This document shows, piece after piece, positions 41,701-53,700 of a stretch of DNA of 64,000 nt (positions are counted from its first letter, which is position 1; every line of letters starts with the position of its first letter). The notes below the pieces were generated by a model. That model was not told the DNA's origin. It was given only the letters and a program-made list of their open reading frames with translations, and did no database searches. This DNA comes from Lagopus muta (lineage: Eukaryota > Chordata > Aves > Galliformes > Phasianidae): assembly GCF_023343835.1 (NCBI RefSeq), contig NC_064438.1:57622578-57686577 (forward strand). The letters are read 5' to 3'. The position numbers and the translations under genes were made by a program.

Positions 41701-44700
41701 GAGAACAGAAAAATGAGCTGAACTGAAAAAGACCCAAAGGCAATCTGCACCACACTGTCACCCCTCAGGGGGCTGCAGTGTCAGCTGGCAGCTTATGCAA
41801 GACCTTTCAAAAAAGCCAAAGAAATGTATTGTGTGCTGCCCTGCTCCAAACAAAGCTGGGAACAGGCTCTGTTTGCCTGGCCATTATTGCAACCTAAAGG
41901 CCATCTTCCCTGTGTGTGCACATTGCTACTGCTGAGCTTCCATGCTACTGCTCACAGATTCCAAATCCTAGAATGGCCTGGGTTGCAAAGGAGCACAATT
42001 ACCTAGTTTCAACCCCCCTGCTGTGTGCAGGTCGCCAACCAGCAGCCCAGGCTGCCCAGAGCCACATCCAGCCTGGCCTTGAATGCCTGCAGGGATGGGG
42101 CATCCACAGCCTCCTTGGGCAACCTGTGCCAGTGCCTCCCCTACTGGAACAAGATGCCCAAGGAGGTTGTGCACATCCCTTTAAAGGCACACGGTGGTAG
42201 TTTGCAGCCCAAGGAAGCCACAGACATGTTCAGTTCAGCCCCAACTTGGGCAGAGCTGTGCTCTCACCTCAGGCCAGCTTCAGCCCAGGGGAAATCACAG
42301 CTCTGCCTCCAAGCCTGCAGCCTCAAACCCTGAGCAGGATGACAACACCCCCAGCACTCACAGCACTGCATGTGCACAGCTCTTTTCTGCTTTGCCTATT
42401 GCCGAGCCCTGACTGCAGCCACAGGATGTCACAGCTGTACAAGCAGCTCACGAGAGAAGTGTAAGGCAGCACAGGATCCTGAACTCAGCCCTTGCAAGGT
42501 TACTGCTTTTCCTTCCAAAAATTACCTCTGGCAGCATTATTACAGCATGGCTGGCATACTTGGATGCTTTGCTTTCTACCTACAAGTTTTAAGTAAACCA
42601 CTGTTCATCATTAAAAGAGATTCAAATCCACTCCTCAAGACAAGGACCAACCAACTGCAGGACAACTGCAAACCAGGTAAAATTTCCTTTCTTTTTTTAT
42701 TTCTAAAAGGACTTGAGCTGATGGTTTGGTTTTCCAGCTCAAAGTTTTTTCTTTTCAGACTCTATTTTCTCATTAAGTCACACAAAACCCAAGATGTTTT
42801 TAAACTCTGTACTCACTTGCTGCTTCCACCTTCAACAAAAGGATTCCAATGCGAAGCAAAATCGGTACCAGCTGCCACAACCTGAGGATGCAGGGATGGT
42901 TATTGTTTTTTCCCCTACCAAACAGAAGCCACAGTATGAAAAGGCCTGGGACGTTCCCAAGCGACCCATAAGAACAACATAAAACTCCAAAGTGAGGTCA
43001 TGTTTTACAGTATTGTTACAATTAGTGAAAAAATAATGTCTGCTTTGGCTCAGACTGAAAAGCAGCATCTGGAATGGCACAGTGCCAGCAGCAATTAATA
43101 AATAACATGAAAGCAACAATTTACAATGAGAGATGGATTTTCCACTCAGAGCACTTCCAAGACACCCAGCACAGCTCAGCCACCCCCAGACTGAGAGCAT
43201 TCCTGTCACTGCACATGGAGCAAGGGGACCTCAGCAGTAACCACGTGCATAAATCTCAGAAGTCCCATTCAAAAAGGATGAACTTTGTTTAAAACACAGA
43301 AACGGGGTTTTTCTGGAGCACTGAGAGCTGATGGCTCCAAATCACAGTTAGTGGCAGCTGCTTCTATTCACATTGCTTAGAAATGGAGCCCTCATACACA
43401 CAGCCATGCAGAGACCCACAAAGAGGCTCATTAGCTGCTCTTTAGTAAGTTGCTGAGAGCTGGGATCAACAGCAGCAGCTCGTGGGGCAAAAATTCTGCA
43501 TGCTGCACTGCTAGGAGCAAGTAGCAAACAAACTGATGACAGAAAGATCAAAGACTCAAATGCAGAACAGCCTCTTCACATTATCAGATTAATTGGCTCT
43601 TGTAGTTTTTCTCATCTGAGCATGACTCTGAGCACAAAGCACAGAGGGCAATTCATTTTCTTAAAAATGTGGTGATTGTCTGGGGACCAAGAGCAGCCTT
43701 CCCATGACTCTGTGCCTCAGACACATACATACTACTTGGAGTTGAACTGCAACACAAGGAAAGTGCTACGGCTTGAAGGAATGAAGGAAAACCCAAATTT
43801 GCCCTTACCATTTCATCCCGAGCTTCTGTTTCTTTCCGCAGAGGAGGCTCAAACTGGAGCTTATCAACTACAAAACATGATGTTGTCTGCTTTAGTACAC
43901 TCAGCATTGTGCTGCTGCCCTTTCAGTGCTTACTGCAGTGAAACACGTGTTGTAGAATGGGGCAGGAACATTCCCAACACTTAACTGGGCTATAAAATGA
44001 CTGTCACTGCAGGTCCTATTAGTGCCCAAATGCTTAAATTGGCAAATGTGAAGCACACAGGAAGAGATGAAAAGTAATACCAAGTTGTAATATGAAAGCA
44101 CACTGATATGTGACTGTGTAACCACACATTATTTTTAATGCACGTGGGAAAAAAAAAAGTAAAAGGCTTTTAACAGTAAGCCTCCTAAAAGGGAGACCTA
44201 TGTGACTCAGAGCAGCCAGCATTTATCCTACCACAGGCATTTGTCCAAACCCAGAAGGAGTTTCTATGCTCAAAATTTCATCTTACATCCAACAGAATAG
44301 AGCATCAATATTGTTATAAAAGGAAATAGAAGGTTTCATGAACAGAAAATGCATGGAATTGGCACACACCCTGGTGAGGACAGCTATTAAAATCACACGT
44401 CAGGGTCAAGAAAAGGTTTAATTAATGAATTTGAAGCAGTGTGAAGAAAAACACAAAATCACAGAATGCCTAGGGTTGGATGAGAACCACAAAGCTGACT
44501 TTGTTCAACACCCTGCCATGGACAAAGTGCTACCATTTTACTGCATCATATCACAGAATCACAGCACGGCCTGGGTTGCACAGGAGCACAGTGCTCATCC
44601 AGCTCCAACCCCCTGCTGTGTGCAGGTCACCAACCAGCAGCCCAGGCTGCCCAGAGCCACATCCAGCCTGGCCTTGAATGCCTGCAGGGATGGGGCATCC

Positions 44701-47700
44701 ACAGCCTCCTTGGGCTGTGCCAGTGCAGAATAACAGCTAATGGAGTCATGAGAAAATACACCTTTCTAACTATCAAGTCACTCTTTATTTTTGGTGCTTA
44801 CCTGTAATTAGTGATTTTGTTATTCTGTAATGCTTAAAGTGCAATCACAGAACTGGAAGAACTACATTGGCCATAAGAGATTTCTACCTAAACATTACTA
44901 TGCAGCAATGAGATGAAATGTGAGTTTTAATTTCAGTTTTGGAAAAATGGTGCTGGTTCTGCTGCCCAAGGAGCTGTGGGTGCCCATCCACATCCCATCC
45001 ATGCCATGGATGAGCCTTGGGCAGCCTGAGCAGGAGGGAGGTATCCCTGCCCATGAAGGGGTTGGGGCTGGGTGGGTTTTAAGGTCCCTTCCATCTCAAC
45101 CATTGTGTGATTCCATGAAAATATTACTGAAGATTCATGTTTGAGCACTGTTTCTTCTGCTTTTGTTTCTCATATGTGCCAACAACTCAACAGACTTTCC
45201 AGGCTATGCAGCTGAACAATGACCCCAACCTCCTCCTACTGGTAGAAACCAAGCACCACCACCAGCTGGGTGAAATACATCAGGAACTTACAGTTTATCT
45301 CTGATGCTGTTCTTTCTGCCCTAACATTCCTGTTTGTAGAACGAATCGTATGGCGAATAACAGAATGAGGCTGCAAGGAAATAAAAACAAAAAGTTACGT
45401 GGTTTTATGTCAGCTCTCAATCAACAACCAAATCAACAACCAGGCTGACCTACAGAGCTATGCTAAAACCTACAAAGAGGAAGAAGAGGTGCTGCAGAGT
45501 TGCATGCTGTAACACACACTGCCTTTGTGCTAGCCAAGAGCCAGGACCACGCTTCCTAGGCAGAAGTGTGACAAACTCTGCTAAGATGTCCTGGTTCCTC
45601 CAGCACAGCAACTTACAGGAGCTCTATAAATGGTCCAGTGCCCTTGTCAAGTTACAGTCATACATGGTGAGAGCAAAGCAAGATATTTAAACTGCATTTG
45701 TACCCAAAGCCAGAAAATGAAAGATGCTCTTACCTCAAAATCATCATCATCCACTTCACTGCAGTGTGTGTGGTTGTCGGGATTATTAACTTTGTCCAAC
45801 AGCTCAACTGCTAAAGATCGTGAAAGACCAGGCTGACCTACAAAGCTATGCTAGAACCACAGAAAAGAGCAAGTTACAACACACAGCTGATCTGCAACTT
45901 GAAACAACAAACCTTCAATTCAGAATGCCACTGAATTCTGCCTCTTCTCTGGGGGCTCAACTGTTTCTTTAGCCACAGTGGCTACACTTGATATCCCTCA
46001 GTAAGCAAGGAAACGACACACTGCTGGCCAGTTGTAAACTGGGAAGTAATCTCAAACAATTACATGTTAACTTCACTTTTTATATAGTAAGCAGCTGGGT
46101 CAAGTGCAGCAAGACAGGAAAAATACGAAACAGATCCGTTTTCTGTGTGGCAGGAAGGGTCAACAGCTACATGGCTGTGCCTTATGGGCTGATGCAGCCA
46201 CCTGTACAAAGGACATGCTGTAATTATCCCTACCAAATGTCAAATAAATCCTTGTCCCTGAATAAAATCTTGCTGCTTTTTATTGCTGACTAATGTTTCT
46301 TTCATTCAGATTTCACCACACACTGTAGGATCAGGGGAAGAGCACTGTTCCAGTTTGATTTCCCATTGATGAGTTGCTCACTTGGAAGCAAGAGATCATT
46401 TATGGCTGCTACCAGATGTCACTTACAGCAAGGAGTCTGTCTGCTGTTGGTCTCTTCTTTGGATTTTTTGTAAGTGCTATTTTGACAAAATTATGGAATG
46501 TTGATGACCTTAAAGAAAGAAAAATGAGGAAAGAAAATTATTATATTTAAGTTTTCAGGAAGATATTTTTGATTTAAGCTACTGAACAGAAGAGATGCAC
46601 TAAGTTAGAACGCTGCCTAAGCACCTCAGTGCATCCCAGCTTTGAATAATTATGTCACCAAGTTAACAGAATAGGGGAAATACAAATCCAAATACTGGAC
46701 CTTGCATGGCAAATGTTTCAACAACACAGAGAAAACAAACTAAGCACACAAGGCATTATTTCAGCTTTTTCCAGGGTCAGCTGTTACAGAACTAAGCATT
46801 GGAAATAAAAACTGTGACTCAGGTGCCCAGCAAACCCACGTAACTGATCTTGGCTACGGATAGGAAAATAAAGTTCCAAATTCCAGACAAGGTTCAGTCT
46901 TTGCACTGGTTCTTCTTCTGTGGACAACGTTAGCCAAGAATATTTGATTTTGAATCATGTCCTGCTGCTGGAGCTTAGTTCCCCCATTTGCTCTTCAGAG
47001 ACACTTGGAACAACCAGCGAGCTGCTTCTCACTGAGTCTTCCTTCAGGTGAAGTCACATCTCAAGCCAAGGAGTTTAAAACCAACCTATGCTATTGTTCA
47101 CAGCCTTCCACCTTCAACAGTGACAAGTATAAAGACAACCTATGAAGAAAAGTTGAGGGAACTGGGCTTGTTTAGCTTGGAGAAGAGAAAGCTCCAGGGA
47201 GACCTCATGATGGCCTTCAGTGCTTGAAGGGAGCGGATAAACAGGAGGGGGAACGGCTGTGTGTGAGGGTGGATGGTGATGGGACAAGGGGAATGGTTTT
47301 AAAGTGAGACAGGGGAGGTTTGGGTTGGATATGAGGAGGAAGTTTTTGAGCCAGAGGGTGGTGAGGCACTGGCACAGGTTGCCCAAGGAGGCTGTGGATG
47401 CCCCATCCCTGCAGGCATTCAAGGCCAGGCTGGATGTGGCTCTGGGCAGCCTGGGCTGCTGGTTGGCGACCTGCACACAGCAGGGGGTTGGAGCTGGATG
47501 AGCACTGTGCTCCTGTGCAACCCAGGCCATGCTGTGATTCTATGAAGTATTATTTTTGTTCATATTGTCTACAACATACTGAGCAAAGAACAGGGCTTAA
47601 CCTACCATTTTGCTTTTTCCTTTAGCTTTGGTGGTTGAAAATTACTTTTTGACATTAAGAACAAAGCCCTGAAGGTAAAGGAGAAAAAAAAAGTTATTAT

Positions 47701-50700
47701 ATGGTGGAAAAAAATCCATTTTCATTCTGGTATCTAAACACTTTATATTAATACTTTGTGATAAGAGCCATAATGATGAAACTGGATTACAGCCTCTACT
47801 GCTTTAGAGGACAGACATGGTAAAGCTGATGATTTTCTTATCTTCAAATAAAATCTTTTTAATGCCACCCATAATCCTGTTAAGCATAAGGTTACAGTTT
47901 CTCTACCCATTTGTCACACTTAATCGCAGCGCTGCAGACACGACAATTAAAAAAACAATTTTAAATCTCCATTTAGAATTTCAATTCCAAATGTAAGCCT
48001 GTAGCCTCAGACCGGTGTCTTCAGCACAGACACGGCTCACGCGGCAAGGAGCTGCTTGTGAAGGAGCCCTGAAGAAGGCTGGGCTGGGGCTGAAGGGGAC
48101 GAGCAGGGTGAGCATGCTCACCTCATGGGGTGCAGGTCGAACATGGGGGGCTGAAGCTCCGCCAGCTCGATGGCTGTGATGCCGACTGCCCAGATGTCAC
48201 ACAGCTGGTTGTAGCCGCCGTTCTTCTCCACCGCCGCAACCTCTGGGGCCATCCTTCAAAGAGAAGCCATCACTCGGTCAGAGAAAAGAGCCAAACAGGA
48301 ATCACTGCCTAAACACGGCACGACAGGTGACTGCAGTGCAGAGAGCCCCGCCAGAAGGCTGCTGTGCCTCCCCTCACCCGGCAGCAGGGGAGAAAACACA
48401 CAGGCTGCATGTTCTACCTGAGGTCACCAACTGGCCAGCAGGGCTAGGAATAGACCCAGAGCCTTATGACTCCTGGTGCAATGCTTTAATGACCAGATAA
48501 TCTTCCTGCCCTGCGTCCTCCTGCTGCGGGATAAGGAGGGCAGCAAACAATTAAGTGCCAGTGTCTGAATTAAGCTGCATGTAGGCATCGAGTCAGTACT
48601 GAGCACTTCACCCTGAAAGAAAGGCAGCTGGTAGAGTCAGAACTCAAAGGCAGTTAATTGACATCCATAATCCAGCTCAAGATTTACGCTGATATGACTG
48701 CGTATCGAATGCTGTCTCACAGGGAAAATTAAGTACTAGAGATGATTAAAAGATTGTTTCACAACTGTTTTTCTGCTGTGCAGAAGGAAATGTGAAGAAA
48801 ACTGAAAGACACCTTCGGGTTTATTCATGAGGAGAACAAGAAGCTAGTGAGAGACTAAATGGCCATTGGGTTGCCCAAGGAGGCTGTGGATCCCCATCCC
48901 TGCAGGCATTCAAGGCCAGGCTGGATGTGGCTCTGGGCAGCCTGGGCTGCTGGTTGGTGACCTGCACACAGCAGGGGTTGGAGCTGGATGAGCACTGTGC
49001 TCCTGTGCAACCCAGGCCATTCTATGGTTCTGTGATTCCATTATGCATTCAGAGCCTGAGAACCCAAGCTCTTGGCATGATTTGTAAATATAGGCTTAGC
49101 TTTGCAAGCACACAGCAATGGAAATGGTTTCTTACCAGTACGGGGTACCGATAAACGATTTCCTCTTCGCAATGGTGGCTGTTATTTTTGCTGCTACACC
49201 AAAGTCAGCTGGAAAATGAAATCATCATTCGTTTACAATCTGATTTTAACACTCTAATTCCATTCTAGGAAGTGCCATGTTATGAAAAAGCACTCTTTCC
49301 TAATGCAAATTAAAAATTCATTCAGCTTCGACAGTTGATTAATAATAGGATCAACTAATGTCAGTGAAGAAATACTTTTGAATTAAAACCCTTAGTTTCT
49401 ACAGCTCACTCACAATCCTGCTCCCCTCCTCACTGGTTTTCCATCTCCCCAAGCAGCAATCTTACAAAATTCAGAGGTATTCAATGTAATAGTTGAGAGG
49501 AAAACCAGCGTCATGCTTTGGAAACAGTACTATTTCTGTTACTTCCAGAGGAGCCATGGGGGGCCATCTCTTCTTGCTTCTGGAGTCAGTCTAGGGGACA
49601 ATTACCCCTTACTGAGAGCTGCAGACAATCAGATGGTCTTACAGAGCCAAAAGACATTCATGTCCAGCTTTATTTTGATTGCATCTGTACTATGATAGCT
49701 GGAGGACAGCTGTGGACAGATCTAATAGGTTGGCAGGCACATGCAAGGTACAGCGTGCAAGCCAAGTTTAATGGAAACAGTGGAAGCTCCTATCAGTTTC
49801 AAGGTTTTTACTTTCTGAGGGGCAGCAAAGCCCCACAACCACTCCTATTTCAACCCAAGATCACGACTGTCTCATTCTGTCTCCTAAGATGTCTCCTTGT
49901 CTGCTCCTTCCTTCCTGAAGAGCCCTCACAGCACACAGGCTCCTATGAAGATGCAGCAGACAGGCAGATAGGAGTTCTGACAAAAGATTTGGCCTGCCCG
50001 TGCCCCTCTACATGCAAAGTGGCATTAGAGGAAGCCAGCAATGCTACTCTCTTTAAGTGCCTGCCTGTGGAACCCAGAGTGCTTGACCAAGGAGAGTTTC
50101 CTCACCTCCACCTGCATGGAAACACCCAACGCCATAGGCTGGGCTGGAGGCACAGCCAGGAACAGACCCTGCACTGCAACAGGCTGCCAGGTGCAGAACT
50201 GCCCTTCTGGCTAGGAACAGAGCCAGCAATATCCAGGTTCCAGGGAAAGCTGGGAGGCTTCAGGGCTGGTTGGCTGAGAAAAGCAATTACTGTAGCTTCG
50301 TAACAGAATGCAACTTCTCATCTCATCCAGGTGTGTGTGCCCATGGAGACACTCCTCCTGCTGTCCTCTACTGACCTCCAGCAGCGGGATGTTCTTACAC
50401 ACCAGAGGTTTATGCCACAGAGAACATTACCCAATAAAACTGGTTACACCAACACAGGAGTTCTGCTGTGATGGGCTTCATCGTTTATAGGAAGCTCAAT
50501 CACTGCTGTACACGTGCTGCTCAACAAAAACAAGCCCATACAAAATCTGAATGTTCTCACCAAGGAAAATTCCTGCCTTAAAGAAAAGCTAAAAGACCAT
50601 TTGCTCAACTCATGATTGACTGCATCCAAAATCTCCTATTTGCTTTCTGTCTCCATATTAAATCCTGGCCACTTACCTAACTTGACATCTCCATGGTCTG

Positions 50701-53700
50701 TTAGTAGAATATTTGCACCCTAAAACATAATAAGTAGAATATTAAAATGCATTGGCAGGAATATTTTCCAGCAGTAGGAAGTTTAAGGGTTCTCAAAGTT
50801 CCCAGTTACCTTTATATCTCTGTGCATTTTCCCCTTCATATGCAAGTAAGCGAGACCCTGGAAATAAAAAAGAGACATAACCCTTCATTAGCACACCTGG
50901 TAACAGACTGCAAAGCCAGTCCCATTCAATCAGTTTTAATCACTGGATGTATTTTATTGCACAATCAACTCAGATTTGCAGGTAGGAAGTGTACTGGGTT
51001 CTGTTCCTCATCTCTCCCAGCTGCAGCCAACGCACGTGAAGACTCATTTAGTCAGTGTTGAGCATTTTATGCTGGTAAATGGACATTTTCAGAACAAGAC
51101 TCAGTTCAGGTGCTCTTGTCTGTCTGTCTGCCCTGCAATACCAGTTCCTGCAGCAGCAGGAGATGAGGAACAGAAGTGCCAAGCAGGTGACTGGACGGGC
51201 CTGCACCCCACCTCCAGCAGTGAGCAGTTCAGCCACAGCTCCTGGGAAAGATGGGGCTTCATGATTCTCTTCTGCAATCATCCATGGATGCAGACAGCAG
51301 GGATGGAAATGTTCCCTGCAGAAACACTGCCTGCATCACCTTATCTTGTATTTCTACCATTACGGGCAATCAGAAAACAGAACAATTGTAGCCACCTGGT
51401 TTTCTTCTCTACAAGTGATTAGAATTTAATGCCACAATCAAGCAGGCGGTTCAAAACACACCTTCTTTAAAATGTAATTGTTGTTATTACCCAGTTACTT
51501 ACCCTTGCTTACTGGGCATTGGCTGCTTTCTGCAACGACATTCAGAACTTTGTCCTGAACAACTTCTGCACTCAACGGCTGTGTCAGAACAAGGCATGAA
51601 AACTGCCCAGACAGCACTGTGATCCCAACCTGCAAAGACCTGTCTTCCACATTATCACTGCCACCACCAGCACCACCAAGGAGACAGACTGACTTTTAGT
51701 ATTTCGGTCCTGCAGTGGGATCCACAGAGACATCCACAAGTGCACCAGTGCAAATTACAGCTGCAAATTACAGCACGGAAGCAGCGCTGTTCTGACAACG
51801 ATTCTAAGCAAATATTTGCACAACCTTGCTGTGCTTCTTGCTGATTTCTATTTATGCAATATGGAAAACTGTCTGATTGGCCTCAAGAAGCCTCCCAGTG
51901 CTCACAAATGGCAGTGGTGGTACAGCACTGTCTTCTGAAATCGCTCATCTTCTGCCCCTACAGCCGTACCCAGCCTCTATCACATATGACTACAATACAT
52001 CTGCAAAACAGTACCTGCAAAGTCTCTCTGCAAACATATGCAATTTGTAACTCTGACAGAGGTCCGGTGACTGAAAACAAAGATAAAAAGTGTGTAAGTC
52101 TACAGGCTTTAGCATGTAAATAACACTGTGAAGAACCAAATAGCAGTACTGCCTTTTTTAACATGGACTGTATTTTACACTGAGCTGAAAAGAGGTTTTG
52201 TTTGTTTGCTTTACAGAAAGGCTTTTTGCAAGAAAAACAACAGCACATTAACAGAAGACAATATCCACAATGAGATTCCATATGTAGTTAGCCCATTTCT
52301 GGTTGCAAACTTCTTAAAGGTCCTTTCTTTTTCCAGTGCCTCCAGAAAAAGGAGATCAACTACCACTGCACACCAACAATGAATGGTGCAGGGCTGGCAG
52401 AAGGCAACTAAAGGCACAGAGGAGCTCACACTGAACAGCCACTGCAGGTACTGAAGAGCCCTGCAGGGGGACAAACCAAGCTCCCGTACCTAAGTATCAG
52501 GAGAGAAAGGAGCAGTGTGATTGAAAAACAAAGTGCAGGGCAGGAGGCATTCAAGGCCAGGCTGGATGTGGCTCTGGGCAGCCTGGGCTGCTGGTTGGCG
52601 ACCTGCACACAGCAGGGGGTTGGAGCTGGGTGAGCACTGTGCTCCTGTGCAACCCAGGCCATTCTAGGAGTCTGTGATGCTGGCCCAGAATGGCAGGATG
52701 TTAGCACAGAGCCACTGCTGCCATGCTGAGAAGTGCTCTGTACAAAATCTGCTGCCTGTAGCTAGAGAAGTGTTCATTTCTTCAAGAAAACACACATGCA
52801 ATGCCAGCCAGCATCAACCATCCCCCAGCTTTCAAATTTTCCTCTTTGCATAAATCATTCCAAGGGTACAGAGGTTAAAATGAGTTCCCAAAGTACCATG
52901 GTAGATATCTTGGAGGGATCCCCCGCCGCAGTACTCCATGCATATCCACAGCTTTTCACGGCTATCCAGGGAAAGGCAAAACACAGACATCAGAACCCAG
53001 CTGATCACTCTCACAGCACACAACTTCCCCCCCTCATGCTGCCCTCCCTCAACTCCAAACCATTTCCCCTCGTCCTGCTGCCATCTCCCCTTTCTAAGAG
53101 CTGACTCCCCTCCTGTCTGCAGGCTCCCTTTAGGTACTGCAGGCTGCACTGAGTTCACCCCACATCCTTCTTCTCTCTTGCTCAGCCCAGCTCCCTCAGC
53201 CTGTCAATCCATCAAAATGAAAGATCAGTGACAAGCTTTTAACTTCCAACTTATCAGGTGCTGCTTTAACGATGACCTCCTAACTGCAAGGAAGAAGATG
53301 TAGAACAAACAGCTGAAGTTTACCTTCTATCAGCAGGAGCACATTAGACAAGCCCGCCCAATTCACAGTTTCAATCTGAGATTGACAGTACCTAATCACA
53401 CCTAAAAAATCCTACACGGCCTCCAGAAGAGCTGCTGGGGATTTCAAAATCCAGCTATTTTGTTCCACTGAAGTCCACTTGGGCTGTACAGATGAAAACG
53501 AATGCAGCCCTCCAAGAAATCCATAGGTGAAGCCTCTTAGGAAAAGACCAAACGGGCAAAGTGGTGATATATATTCCCACGGAGCCAATTGATAAATGGC
53601 ACTGTTCCACAGAAGTGGAAAATCTCCCCCCAACTTGCTGTATCACATTTAACGCGTGCGCCTGCGGACGCAGCCAGCTGGCAATGCCTTGCTCTCAGTA

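Larger units (their letters stand above)
39156..42816 (-). other. MAP4K5 intron between window exons 13 and 14
   Basis: 3.66 kb. It contains the candidate cassette exon at 40048-40092 and a CR1 copy at 41965-42142. Long open frames here (for example minus 40257-40838) show no family motif I recognise. Confidence 0.65.

Noticed and set aside
49518..50303. Retroviral gene relic considered for the long plus-strand frame
   Set aside because: No LTR-like flanks, primer-binding site, or gag, pol or env motifs were recognised, so it is left as an unexplained open frame.
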